DNA of 64,000 bases from Lineolata rhizophorae (lineage: Eukaryota > Ascomycota > Dothideomycetes > Lineolatales > Lineolataceae), in assembly GCA_010093515.1 (NCBI GenBank), contig MU001689.1, forward strand, positions 303,502 to 367,501, given 5' to 3'. Positions 24,120 to 35,382 of the stretch are shown here, one piece after another. The notes under the pieces were generated by a model, which ran no database searches, had not been told where the DNA came from, and was given only the letters and a program-made list of their open reading frames with translations. The stretch's first letter is position 1. Each line of letters starts with the position of its first letter. Made by a program: the position numbers and the translations under genes.

Positions 24120-24988
24120 ATGTAAGCCCAACGTCGCCTTGTCCCTCTCCACCTCAGCCCCAAAGCCATCTAACCTAGCATCATAGGGAAGTGCTCCTAG
24201 GCATAACGGGCGCCGACTTCACAATCGTGGCCGCCTCCAAGGCGGCCATGCGTGGCGCCACCATCCTCAAGTCCTCCGACAATAAGACGCGGGACCTGAA
24301 CAAGCACACGCTGATGGCGTACTCGGGCGAGGCGGGAGACACAGTGCAGTTCGCTGAGTTCATCCAGGCCAACGTGCAGTTGTACAGCATGCGCAACGAG
24401 ACGCATCTGAGCCCGTCGGCCGTGGCGTCCTTTGTCCGCGGCGAGCTTGCCGAGAGCTTGCGCTCCCGGAAGCCCTACATGGTCAATCTGCTGCTGGGCG
24501 GCGTGGACCCCATCACCGAGAAGCCGAGCTTGTACTGGTGCGATTATTTGGCTGCGCTGAGCAAGGTACCGTATGCGGCGCATGGCTATGCCCAGTAAGT
24601 AATGTCGCTGTGTTTTTCTTGGGCTACGTCTACTATGGGGGCAAATGTTGCGTAGGTAGGAGTTGCGTGCTGAGCAGAGGCGCTAGATGGCCTACTTAGC
24701 AGCGCAGGTCTCTCGAAGCCCTAGAAAAGAAACTCGCACTAAATACAAGCAAGATTTGTGTGCTAACAATGAGGACTGTAACTTAGGTATTACTGCCTTT
24801 CAATCCTGGACAAGCACCACCATCCGGACATAAACTTTGAGCAAGGCATGAAGATCCTACGCATGTGTAGTGACGAGCTGCGGCGGCGGCTGCCTATCGA
24901 CTTCAAAGGTCTCATCGTCAAGGTTGTAACGAAGGACGGTATACGAGAAGAGGAGTTTGTGGACGATAAGATGATTACAAGCGCGTAA
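24120..24988 (+). CDS. PRE1: 20S proteasome subunit beta-4 (Pre1)
   Basis: Three coding exons (24120-24121, 24187-24594, 24787-24988) give 203 residues, close to yeast Pre1 (198). The start codon is split by an intron: AT at the end of exon 1, then GTAAGC...CATAG, then G of GGAAGTG, giving the family N-terminus MEVLLGITG. Unspliced, the ATG would be followed at once by TAA. The body shows ADFTIVAASKAAMRGATILK, SGEAGDTVQFAEFIQANVQLY, a short PYMVNLLLGGVD strand and AHGYAQ|YYCLSILDKHHHP. Beta-4 lacks the catalytic N-terminal Thr and is structural, at the interface of the two beta rings. The second intron is 192 bases. Confidence 0.94.
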
Positions 24989-26134
24989 GGGCGAATTGGA
25001 GGTGGGACAAGACGCCTGGGCGGTATGAATGAAGGCGGTTCAGAGGGCCGTGTATGCCTTTGTACTATGGCATCATTATCTGGCGCAATTTTCTGCGATA
25101 GAATAGGTATAGCACTAAGGGAAATTCAGGGCATTGATATGGATGCCCGTTGGAACGATGATCTTCTGTAGATGCTCTTTAGCGCTTTAAGGTTCTTACC
25201 TATGCTCATGACCACACTCACGATCGCAGCTCCATCAGTCCAATGAAAAGACCACAAAGGAGATCCATTGGCTCAGTAGTACTTCTCAGGCCTTTCCACA
25301 AAAGCGTTGGTGAACATCGGGAAGTCGACCTGGCGCAGCCAATCACAGTAATGTCCGGGGCCCACCCCGGCCCGCCTCGCGTCCGGCGCGGGTACAAAAG
25401 CTCGCCTCGCCCACGTCCCTCTTCCGCTCCCCATCAAAAAGCCACACGGAGTCTGCCACGACCGCCGCTTTCCCCCTAGCGCGCTGCGTTGCCTGTCGCA
25501 ATCTGCGACTCGGCTCCGGAGAACGATATTTCTCTCGCTAGGAAACCTTCCTCTCGGTGCCGTTTTGTGGTGTGGGAGATGGGTGTCGAACGCGAGAGGA
25601 CATGCAAGAATTTTTCTTCCTTTGTATGGTTGCCCGGTGTGTAATTGTCCGCCGACATGTGAAGTGAGCCGGGTGTGCTACACAGATAAGGAGTATTGGT
25701 GAGCGTGTTGCTTGTTGAGGGGTTTGTTGGCTTAGACAGGCTTTTCATGATATCTCTTTGAGACTGTAGTAAGGGTAGAGTTGAGTGACTGCATGTATAA
25801 CATATCGCGGTGACTCCCCTTTGGAAACTACCCCTGCGTGAAATTTTGTCTCTTGATTTAGATTTCATAGACGGACACCACCCGACGAACCTCTTTGAAA
25901 TGCAGACCTTTGAATCAGTAACAAAATTGTTAAAACAAAAGATGTAGGCATAACTCATTTAAATGCACCCAAAAAGAACCAACCCCATAGGTATTCATGT
26001 CTTGCCTATTCACTAGCCGTGAAGACTAGTATACAAACTCGTGGGACAAACCTACTTAACATCTCCTAGCTTGCCAAACAAGCCATCTTACTTAACCAAC
26101 ACTTACACCTTCTCTCATCACCCCCCTATCCATC
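24989..26134. other. Intergenic gap between convergent genes
   Basis: About 1.1 kb between PRE1 and the membrane-protein gene. One 160-codon minus frame (25958-25476) has no recognisable features and no splice-supported partner. Nothing else is seen. Confidence 0.5.
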
Positions 26135-28682
26135 TCAATCAACATCCTCCCCCCTCGCTGTAGCCTTCTTCAATTTCTTCTCCCTTCCCAATTTCCCCCA
26201 CCCGAACCACTTCCTCCCCAACCCCGTTACCACAACCCACTCAACACCCCACACTCCAAATATAACAAGCAACTCTATCGCACAGCACAAAGCCACCTTC
26301 CCCACCAACTGCCTCAACTTCCACCTCTCTCCAGCCCTCAAGCCTCCGAGCCCCAGGCCCGGCATCCATAATCCCCATCCTAGAGGCCTCACTGCGCCCG
26401 CGGCCGCACCTGTAGCCGCATCCGCGGCACCTCCCGCGTCGACGACAAAGCTCCCCGCCGGCGTAGCGAGATACGTTGTCGCGACGCATCTATACAGCAC
26501 GGCGTTCAGCGGCATCGTGAGCGCGTTCGCTAGCCAGTCTGCCAAATGCCCGGCTAGAAACGCCGCAGGCTCTTCCGATAGCTCCGTGACGCGGTGCTGC
26601 GGGTTTGGCGGCGGTGGTATGAACCCGGTCGGCGGCGGCGGTGGCGGCGGTGGCGGCGGCGGCCACATTGGTCTTTCCGCGTCCTCAAAGGCGCCGCCTC
26701 CACCCCTGCTGCCGAACCACCCACGCACGCGCGCCCCGATGGTGCGGTCCAACCAAGCGGCGAGGCCCGCACGCGGGGCACCGGCGCCGGGCGTGGTGCC
26801 GAGTTCGCGGCGGGTGTACGATGGGTCGACTGGGCCGCCCATAAAGACCTGCTCGCCTTCGCCATAGGCGGCGGCGGCGGCGGCGATGGCGGCTAGCTGC
26901 TCGTCTGGCAACGCTATCTCAAGGTTCACGGTACCGGACTGGATGTTGCCTGAGGAGATGCGGATGGTTGCGTCGTCTGGGTTAGGCGGATCCTCGGGCG
27001 TCGTGGAGGACACCGGAGAAGGGGGCGCGCCCCAGGTTGGTTCGCCGGGTGGCGTGGGCGGGTCGGTACGTGAGCGAGGCAAGTGACTGAGAGGCGTGGA
27101 TGTGGCGCGTCTAGGCGGAGCGCTAGAGGGAGATGTTGTTCGCGTGGCTTGAGGTTGTGTATCCGTTGGTACCGCGGCATCGGTTTGGGGGTTAGTAGTG
27201 GGGGAGGGTATCTGAAGAGGTGCTGGAGGTGCCGGAGCAGGGGTCGAAGGCGGTGCTGCTGCATGCGAAGCACTTAGGAGTTCCTCTGATACGGGTATAT
27301 TCGGTGCGGCGATACCGTTCGGAGCAGCTGTAGGTGGAGGCTGTGGAGGAGCTTGTGGCTGTACGGGTGGCAAGGGAAACCTTGGTGGAAGATGGACATT
27401 GGCCGGTCGTGGACGTCCCCACCCTAGAAAGGAAATGAAACGATCGGCCAATTCATGTCGACGTGGGGGACTATGAAAAATCCTTCGGTCCTTCAACAAC
27501 TCAACGGAATATGGATCTGGGTTGTCGGGCAATAGTATGCTGGCTTGGAGCACGGAATTGATGGTGTCATGTAGGTAAACGGTGAGTTGCCGATTCAGGT
27601 GCAGGAGAAAGAATGGCGACAGAGAAACGGCCTTTAGCCATTCAATTAAACTGCCGCTTGTGAAAATACGCGGGGTAGGTATTGGTTGAATGATGGAATT
27701 TGACGAGAATGGGATAAAGGACCTCAGGGGAGGAAACAAAGGTCTTGTAGGGATAAGGTGCAATTGCTGTAGAATGGCATGGACCAGGAGAGGCGTAAAT
27801 GTGACCTCCATAAACATGTATACACTTTGAGCACGAATTAGCTAGTTACGCACCAAATATATTCGTACATGGTACGGAAAGTAACTTACAAGGCATAGAG
27901 CAAAGGTCGACACTTCATTAGAAGGTTCCGAGACTTTCGCGAAAGTTGCTGCGAATGGAGAAGAAAATCATCAAAGAGCTCCGAAGCGAGGCCAGCCCAT
28001 TGCATCCCATCGTTGGTTATGAGGGTGAGAATGTAGACGGGTAATCCGGCCGTAAAGAAGCTAGGCAGAGTCTGGGATCGGAACGAGCCCCGAATGACGT
28101 TGGCAAAGGTTGTTTTCAAGGGCCAGTTGATATCGAATGTCTAGATACCATCAGCCAGACGATCAATTATAATTTTGGATCAAAGACTTTTACCAAAATG
28201 TTCTTCGCGATAGTAGCAATCCACCAGTTGCAAGAATCCTCTGCAATAGCAGCACCGGTGCCTACTAGACCTCCTGCGACTCCTTCCCACTCCACCAGAT
28301 CATAAACTTCCGGATCTATCTCATCCTGCGATTGTGAGCGGCTCTTCAGAGGGCTAGTACGGACACATACGCCCACAGCAGCAAGCACGTCGTTCTGCGC
28401 TCTCCTCATATCACGTGCTGCTTGTCGCGTTCGTGGGTTGTATGGATGGCCGCGCTCGTCGTATAACTGGACATAGTGTCCTAAACGATCCGTAGAATCT
28501 GATTGCTCTGAACGACCCCTTTCCTCTCGTGGACCGCCCCGTTGTCCACTTGGCTGCTCAGAGTCGTCTTGCCGCTCCGGGCCTGTGTCTTGGACTGACG
28601 GCACCGGGAGTTCAAATGCAGAACGGCCCTGTAGCTCAATCAGCACATTGAAATATGCACCGAATGCAACGACTAGTAGCAT
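26135..28682 (-). CDS. Fungal multipass membrane protein, unknown function
   Basis: Exons 28682-28194, 28140-27890 and 27824-26135 sum to 809 residues. I do not recognise a named family. The first ATG opens directly into a hydrophobic span (LLVVAFGAYFNVLIEL). Further likely spans or re-entrant segments are TAGLPVYILTLIT, FVYMFMEVTFTPLLVHAIL and, near the C-terminus, VALCCAIELLVIFGVWGVEW. Between them lie a disordered Arg/Glu/Gln stretch (residues ~30-100) and a long Pro/Ala/Ser/Thr-rich region with a poly-proline run. The C-terminus is basic (KWFGWGKLGREKKLKK). Intron phases match and all signals are GT-AG. A further upstream exon (ATG at 28766, MGRQAYMLRMAL) could join in frame, but only through a 36-base intron, which is too short to trust. 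The location could be any internal membrane. Confidence 0.7.
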
Positions 28683-29396
28683 AAAATCTACAGCCTAGGT
28701 CTTAATACAGCTCGTGAAATGGATGCTCACCAAGGCCATGCGCAGCATATAAGCTTGCCTACCCATGTCAGCGCCGTCGGGACGCGTATGTTCAACGTGC
28801 TGCTATCACCACGCCGGCGATTGTGATCAAGTTGGTTGTGTTTGATCGGCCATACTCTGCCTTAGAAATACGATAAAAAAGCGCTGCTTTCCCGCCTAGA
28901 AGGTCGGTTATGTTTAGCATAGAAGGAACAATGCTCGGTGACCGGGTTTGGTACACCTTCCACTAGACGCAAGTTCACGTGACCGGTTGTAGCCCTAGAT
29001 CACGTGACTTGAACCTGACTCATATTTCGACCTACTGGCTACATTTTTGGACTGAGATTGAATCACAGTTGGCGATGCCAATTCCCAGTCCTCGGCCCCC
29101 TGAGTTGCAATCACTGCGCCCTTCGTTAGCGTACAACGATGATTGCTGTCGTAAGCTGTTAGCAATAAACCAATCATGCGCATCGCTTCTGATCCTTGCA
29201 CGATGTCGGTCTGAAACAGAGCGCCGACAATCCCATCACATGTCCGACCATCATGCTTGCGGGGCTGACGTATTCGCCTAACAGAATCCGCCAAACTGTG
29301 AGGCTGTGCAGTCCCGAAGAATATGCTTCTTAGAGGAAACAATTGCAACTTTCAGTGATCTTTGCGTTTTCGAGCTTTCAATTTTTCTAGTCGCTT
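28683..29396. promoter_or_regulatory. Divergent intergenic region
   Basis: About 0.7 kb between divergent starts, serving as the promoter region for the membrane protein (minus) and the unknown protein (plus). It contains TCACGTGAC at 28976-28984 and ATCACGTGACTT at 29000-29011, two CACGTG E-box-type palindromes only about 24 bases apart, a plausible bHLH-factor site pair. Confidence 0.45.
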
Positions 29397-30711
29397 ATGA
29401 TGTGCGGACACACGCGCTGGTCTCGTAGACGAGGCTGCTGGCATGGACCTTACTACTACCAAACTTCCCCGGCTCCGCGTTCCTCGAGCTACATCAACCA
29501 GCCCGCGCCTTCTCCAGACTACAACCAAATACCTGGAAGCCCGCGTGCTCCTTCAGAGAATCAATCGCATTTGGCGAGGCAACCTAGCCTAGTCGGAAAG
29601 CAAACTTTCAACTCCGTTCCCTCAAGTCTTTACGAACTACCCACGACAGCTCCAACCCGAGCTCCGTCGAGAACGACTAGCCTATATGGGGCAGCACCGC
29701 CATTAAGACATGACTGGGAAATGCCCGTACCGACTATACCAGAGTTGCCGGACAGTTCTGTAGTCGCGGCATTGGCGGCGCCTAACCACTCTAAAGGAGT
29801 TGCAAGGTAAGTGCCTAGAGTTCTTGCCCGTGAATTTGTTGCTTATCCGAATGTGAGGATTATAAATTTGGCGTGCTAAAAGCTTTCATATCCTAGTAGC
29901 GCCGACCCCATAATGGAACTTGATGGCCGACAAATCTATCCTTATCCTGCAGGCATGGTAGAGCTTCCCGGCTCCGAACCCATGCCTCCACAACAGAGCC
30001 GACCCCCGCTCTTGACCCGATCTGTCTCTTCCGCAAGCACATGGTCTAGATCGCCTATAGTACATACACCGAACGATAGAAGGGGATCATGGATGGGCCC
30101 TCAGTCAACCAGCAAAACCGAACCTCCGTTAATGACGCCCGCATTACCACCCAAAGCGTCCAGATACGATGTCCGCATCTTTTGCCAGCGGAAAGTCAAT
30201 CATACGCACGAGCGACTGTTCGAAATCCCCCGCGACGTTGCCGAGTTTCGGCGTGCAAAGCTTTCGCTACTTCCAGTGGCTGCGGGCAGACATCGCCACT
30301 TTTCCCTCGATGTCGCTTTCGGGGAGCTCGATAGGGATTTAGCTAGTTTACTGGAGAAGCATTTCCTAGGTATGTCTGTTCGCAGAATGATTCCTCTAGA
30401 TGCTTTAGCTGTTATATCTGGCAAAATTTCGTTGACCCCGCCCTTGCTAACTATACCCTAAAGTTACCGGGGATACTATGAATACGGCATACGAAGTGTC
30501 CAGCGAGCGGGCAGATAGACCGATTCGCCAAGTCTGGCCACTAACAGTGGCTTACTCGGGCACGGAATCTCGACTGTTTCTTGAATTCCGAAGCCTAGCT
30601 GATTGTGAGTCCTGGCTTGGAGCGTTTTGGATTGTTACAGCAACTTATAGAGCCTCGCCAGGTGCAACTTTTGATTCCGATTACAGCACAATGAAACGCT
30701 TCGTGCAATAA
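29397..30711 (+). CDS. Unknown fungal protein, disordered N-half and folded C-half
   Basis: Three exons (29397-29806, 29897-30369, 30464-30711) give 376 residues with intact phases. The first ~220 residues are Pro/Ser/Gln-rich and probably disordered. The last ~150 alternate hydrophobic strands (ERLFEIPRDVAEFRRAKLSLLPV, HRHFSLDVAFGELDRDL, WPLTVAYSGTESRLFLEF) and finish with a helix-like segment DCESWLGAFWIVTATYRA. That strand series with a Trp-containing end helix loosely resembles a PH-type fold, but I would not name it on this basis. No membrane span or signal peptide. The start is the first ATG of a double ATG; a further upstream exon cannot be excluded. A related fragment lies 1 kb downstream. 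Confidence 0.6.
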
Positions 30712-31560
30712 CACGCGCATTTTCTCAGGACTCTAAACATGGCTGTTGAATAAGGTCCGTTAGTTGGTAATGTGTAGGATCGTGACTATGAGATAGAAGT
30801 TCGGCGGTTGCCAATTTCATTGGGGATTCAACCACAGATTTCCTGCACGACAATTTATAATTCTTCAAAGTTTTGGGCGTTCTCACCTTGTTTGCTCAAC
30901 AATCTTAGATTCTTGAGAATGCTGTTGTATAATGAGCAACGAGTTCAGTCAGATCAAATTGTCGACATCTGCACTTCTCTTAAAAGTATTTAGTTGCTTG
31001 CTAGTTGTAGCGGCAGACATCGAATTATCTTCATGCTAATGCAGTCCTTATCTAAAGCCGTCACCGTTGAATCTAAATTGTAATCCCAGCATCTACAAAC
31101 ACTACATGCCTACTTATTACGAGGCGCAGCTATGGAACTCTCTTCTTTCTTTTCCTTCGCAGTCCCAAAAACGAATGTAGAGCCGCTTCACCACACATAA
31201 TACATAATTGTTGAGAGCCCGGGATAAAAAGCCAACCACGAGCGCCACACCTACTACACGAGCCATAAATATTCATCAATACCCTATTCTGGCTAGGCCT
31301 GAGATTTTCAGCAAACCCAAGGGTTCACTAATGAATAGAATGTTCTAGAAGGGTCGCCGGAGCCCCGGTTTTCAAATTTGCACACGAGTTGACTATGACC
31401 GAAGCCCCCAACTTGCGTCGGGCTAGACGGGGCCGAAATCAACTGGTACGGATTAGCATCGTCGATCGAACCTGCAAATGCAGTTCAAGGCTCTTAGTCC
31501 ATAAGCCACCGGGACGCTCTTAATAGTCATTGTTTCGCACCATTCTCCGTCACTACGTAA
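30712..31560. other. Intergenic gap
   Basis: An AT-rich 0.85 kb without a supported gene. Confidence 0.5.
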
Positions 31561-31950
31561 GCTGAGTCTCTCATCTTCGACACCCCTGATCGCGCAACGA
31601 CCGCCACGGCAGCTGCCCTCGGTAGCAGCTCCGGTAGCAGCTCCAGCAGCATTAATACCAGTTCCAAGTTGTTGCTAGGTGTAAGGGCTACATACGCCGT
31701 TCATGCCCTTCGCCAAACCAAAATCCCAAAAAAGATTAATGACTGGACGTTTGTTCTCGGGCTACCTTGTCGTATTGGAGAGTTCCGTTCTGGGAAAGAC
31801 ACTCTGCTCTTTGTCATCGCTGGGAAGCACCAATGCTTTGCTCTAGATCGTGCTTTGGGGGAAAGGACTGTCGAATTGCTAAATCGCTTTGAACCTGTTC
31901 AGAAGGTATTGCTTTTAAAAGTGGCGTGCTCTCCTGTTTCAGCTCAATAG
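31561..31950 (+). pseudogene. Partial copy related to the 29397-30711 gene
   Basis: The frame is open from 31561 to 31950 without an ATG. It encodes a Ser/Gly linker and then a segment that aligns with the upstream neighbour: GLPCRIGEFRSGKDTLLFVIAGKHQCFALDRALGERTVELL here against EIPRDVAEFRRAKLSLLPVAAGRHRHFSLDVAFGELDRDL there (shared EFR, AG-K/R-H, F-x-LD-x-A-x-GE). The alignment stops close to the equivalent exon-intron junction (GTATTG here, GTATGT there). I see neither a clear first exon nor the final exon. It is best read as a diverged tandem duplicate that lost its ends, or a gene whose other exons I cannot recognise. Confidence 0.45.
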
Positions 31951-32718
31951 TTTCTAGGCCTCCGGGGCATAGAAGATTTTGAGTACTATGCCATTTCCAA
32001 TTGTCTGTATTATAAGAGAGTAGAATAACAGACGACCTTACAGTATTGAAGTTTACCTCTGAATTTCAGTAAAACATTTCGCCAAATAGATTGTGTTAAG
32101 CTTGCATTTCTTGCTCCTATTTTACTTTAAGTGTTACCTGGGGTAGAAGCAAATATAAGTTAGGGACTTCAATTTTCATGCTGATTGGATAATGCTCATT
32201 CCACAGATATGATTCATGCTTAGGCGGTTTGTAGTGTGTGTGGTTAGAGCTCTGCACATGAGAAGCTCGTGATAACCGAACATGCGAAATGATACACTTC
32301 TTGTGCGGTGGAAGAGCTAGCTTAAAATAGCCCGTATTGGAACTTGGCAATACTGCTTACGATGTCTTGAAAACGTCCGGGAACTTCATTGCTTCTCGGC
32401 TCTCCGACACTCCGGGGAGGCGTCACATTTGTTTGGATCTCCATGAATAGCCGAGAAGGGCACTATGACAGTGCCTACCAAAGTAATCCTTGATACATCC
32501 GCTATTTTTGGGGTATCCTCCTCGAGAATCCCAAAAGCCATTTCCCACGATTGCAAGAGCTCAATCTGGCGCCGTTTCCAGAGTTCCATTCCACTCCAGA
32601 TAACACAGCAACACTAAACACCCAACCGTCCGCGGCTGATCGCCCTAGCAACATTGAAAAGACCAACCTCAACCACCCTCATCAATATGTCCGATCCAAT
32701 CCTATAGAACTAGTTCCT
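31951..32718. other. Intergenic gap between convergent units
   Basis: AT-rich. Short frames on both strands are unsupported. Confidence 0.5.
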
Positions 32719-34331
32719 TTATCGAGACCTTGTCACCACGTCAACCGTGTCCATGTCCTCAATTTCCGTGTCTTGCATCATGTCTCCTGGCATAAGCTGG
32801 TCGCCATCAAACAGGAGTTTGATTTCATGCCCATGGGGCACCTCACGCTCTCGACGGAATGCCTCGGCGATGCGTTCAAACATTGTGTCCTGCATATCGC
32901 AAAGGCGTGAGTGATACAGCGGAGTAAGAGCGAATAAAAAGTGAACACAAAACTCACAGGCTTGACGGACAGCTTGAAGTCATTGTAACCCTTCCCCTTC
33001 AATATAATCCTGATCACCTTCGCCTTCTCGTGCGTTTCTTGCTCCTTCGCCTCCGTCTTCCCATACGCGTCTGTACCCGCCCGAATTTCTCCGCCCTGCG
33101 CCGCCTCTTCTCCTTTCGGTTTCAATGCCCTTTTCTTATTCTCCTCAAAAATATCCTTATTCACCGCCTCAAAATGCAGATGGACTTCGCCCACCGGATT
33201 AACATCTACGCAGTCCTCACTGATGCTGAAACCGTCGCCGCCTAGGCCATCCCTATAGTCGTTCACGTCGATGCCGAGGCTCCTGCACGAGCTGAAGTCC
33301 CACAAGCGGCGGTTCCGCCACGTGAGGAAGACGGACTGCGTCTGCGGACCGCTCATGCCCTGGCTCTCGCACCAAGCCTGTCGCACCACGCCTAGCTTCT
33401 GCGATAGGTGCCGCTTGACGATGAGCGGCATCGTGCCGGGTAGCTGGGAGTCGATGTATATGGCGACGATGGGGTCGTCGTCCTCCTCACCATCGCCTTC
33501 GCCAGTGGGCGAGAGGGCTAGGCTTGCGGCTCGGCTGCCGGTCGAACGCTGCTGTTGTGGCAGCTGGAGCGCGCGGATGCGCGCGTCTTGCTCGCGCTGT
33601 CGGCGCTCCTCGCGGGCGAGTCGGGTGAGGTACGCAAGGTCGTCGGTCTCCTCGACGTCGGAAGACTTGTCCGAATTGGCGGTATATCTGGTGGCATTGG
33701 TAGCTGTATTATTGTGAAGCTGGTCGTATGGGCGCTCCGGAAGGTTCTGCGAAGAGGTGTAGTCATCTTCGTCATCATCCAGCGCAATAACGTCGTCCTG
33801 ATTCGGCGGACTCTTCGCGCTCGTATTGGCTGCCTTGATAACATCATCGTACCGCTGTGCCAGAGAGTTCGGATTCCTCGCAACCGCCGAAGACGGCTCA
33901 TTCAACCCGACACCCGAATCCCACTGCGCACCATCCCTCTCCCCACCCGCGAAATCTCCACTGCTCCTTTCCTCCGTCCCGCCTCCACCATCCGCCCTCC
34001 TCCTCTTCCGCTCCCTCTTCTCCGCCTCTTTCGCCTCCCTCCGTGCCTTCTTCTCCCGTTCCTTCCGCTCCGCCTTCTCCCGCTCCCGCCGCTGCTTCTC
34101 CTCCCAAATCCCATGTATCGCGCTCCTGCCGCGGCTGAAGAGGTCCGCGTCATCGTCGCCGCCATTGACATTGATATCGGCGGTGTTCGCACCGCCGTTG
34201 GGCGTGCTAGTTGCGCTCCCAGTCGCGCCGGCTTGCGCAGATCTAGTACGCTTGAAAATGCTGCGCTTTTTCGGAGGTGGGTCGACGGAAGGCGGGGCCG
34301 CATCGGAGGCGCTGGGAGGTACGCTTGTCAT
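32719..34331 (-). CDS. Rad60/Esc2-type protein with two SUMO-like domains
   Basis: Exons 34331-32958 and 32889-32719 (68-base intron GTGAGT...ATGCAG) give 514 residues. The N-terminal half is disordered, with a long Lys/Arg/Glu helix (residues ~75-120) and acidic patches with SUMO-interaction-like sequence (DDVIALDDDEDD). Two ubiquitin-like domains follow: residues ~285-365 (IVAIYIDSQLPGTMPLIVKRH...) and the last ~75 residues, where the intron falls inside the domain (YNDFKLSVKP|DTMFERIAEAF, ending KLLFDGDQLMPGD...DTVDVV). This matches the RENi family (Rad60, Esc2, NIP45), which mimics SUMO to bind Ubc9 and supports recombination and replication-fork stability. It lacks the terminal Gly-Gly, as expected for mimics. 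Divergent from LSM6. Confidence 0.85.
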
Positions 34332-34909
34332 AGTGGGCGTGTGAGAGGCTTCGCGTCCAGAGAATGCCGATGCTTTAGTAGGTGCTGAATGGGTGGGGCT
34401 GAACCCGAGCTAGTCGTCCGAGCTGGTCTCGAGTGTTTAGGCGTCCTGAGAAGCGCGGCTAGATATATCGTGTAGGCTTGCGCACAAGCTGTGGCCAAAG
34501 ATACTTGAGATAGAGGTGGGGCGACACCAGCGGCAATGTTGGGCGATTCGAGCTTTTAAGAAGTTATTGTGCGAGTGTGTTGATGTCGAGATCAGTCGAG
34601 GTACATACCCTCGGTGCCGCGCTAGGTTCGCAATTGGCTAGCGCAAATAGGTATTAGCGGATCGGCAAAGTGTGGCGGTTTGAGCAGGGCGGCAGGAAGG
34701 GAGCAAGCGAGGTGGCGGTGCAGCCGTGGTGCCAAGGCTGGACTTCATCGCCTGGCGGGCGGGTGTGGAAGGCTGCGCATCTAGCCAAACCGGCTCAAGA
34801 CTCACTTCTCGGCACGCGTTTTGAGGCAGAAAGGAAAACACGCGACCTCAGCCGGATTCAGACTATTCCTTTAAAACGGGAATTGAGAAACGGATTCCGA
34901 TCTGCAAGC
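34332..34909. promoter_or_regulatory. Divergent promoter region, SUMO-like protein and LSM6
   Basis: 578 bases separate the two starts. An open frame runs through much of the right half in the LSM6 frame without coding support, so it is probably untranslated leader. Confidence 0.5.
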
Positions 34910-35382
34910 ATGGAGAACGGCGCGGGAGAGGCAAAGGATCCATCTGGGTTCTTGAGCGAGATCATTGGCGCCCCGGTCACCGTGAAACTCAACTCGGGCG
35001 TCGTTTATAAAGGTAGGTACAACATGCATCTTCAACGGGAGCGACTTGTATAAAGCTGTTGTTCGTGAAGTCATATGTCCTTCCACGCATTCCTCCTATC
35101 TTTCGAATATCCCAAGACATCATTTTTGTATTTTCGTACGACTAGAGAGTTCAAATTAACCAATTTTTTGATAAATAGGAGAGCTCCAATCCGTTGATGG
35201 CTACATGAATATCGCCCTCGAGCAGACTAAGGAGTACGTGGACGGCAAGCTGCGCCGCAACTACGGCGACGCATTTGTGCGCGGCAACAATGGTCCGTCC
35301 ATGTTTAACTTTTCTACCCCCGTCCGTACATACCATATACTAATTCATTTGAGCAGTCATGTATATTTCAGCGGACACTTGA
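34910..35382 (+). CDS. LSM6: U6 snRNA-associated Sm-like protein LSm6
   Basis: Three exons (34910-35012, 35179-35292, 35357-35382) give 80 residues, the usual LSm6 size. The Sm fold is complete: Sm1 [37 protein letters not shown] and Sm2 DAFVRGNNVMYISA. Joins across both introns restore conserved text (VVYKG|ELQS and RGNN|VMYIS). The second donor is GTCCGT, weaker than its neighbours, so the short last exon could be skipped or retained at times; without splicing the frame would run on for about 20 residues. LSm6 is in both the nuclear LSm2-8 ring on U6 and the cytosolic LSm1-7 ring of mRNA decay. Confidence 0.93.

Noticed and set aside
25476-25958. 160-codon minus-strand frame
   Set aside because: No recognisable feature, AT-rich context, no partner exons.
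28695-28766. Extra upstream exon (MGRQAYMLRMAL) for the membrane protein
   Set aside because: The only in-frame join needs a 36-base intron, shorter than fungal introns normally are.
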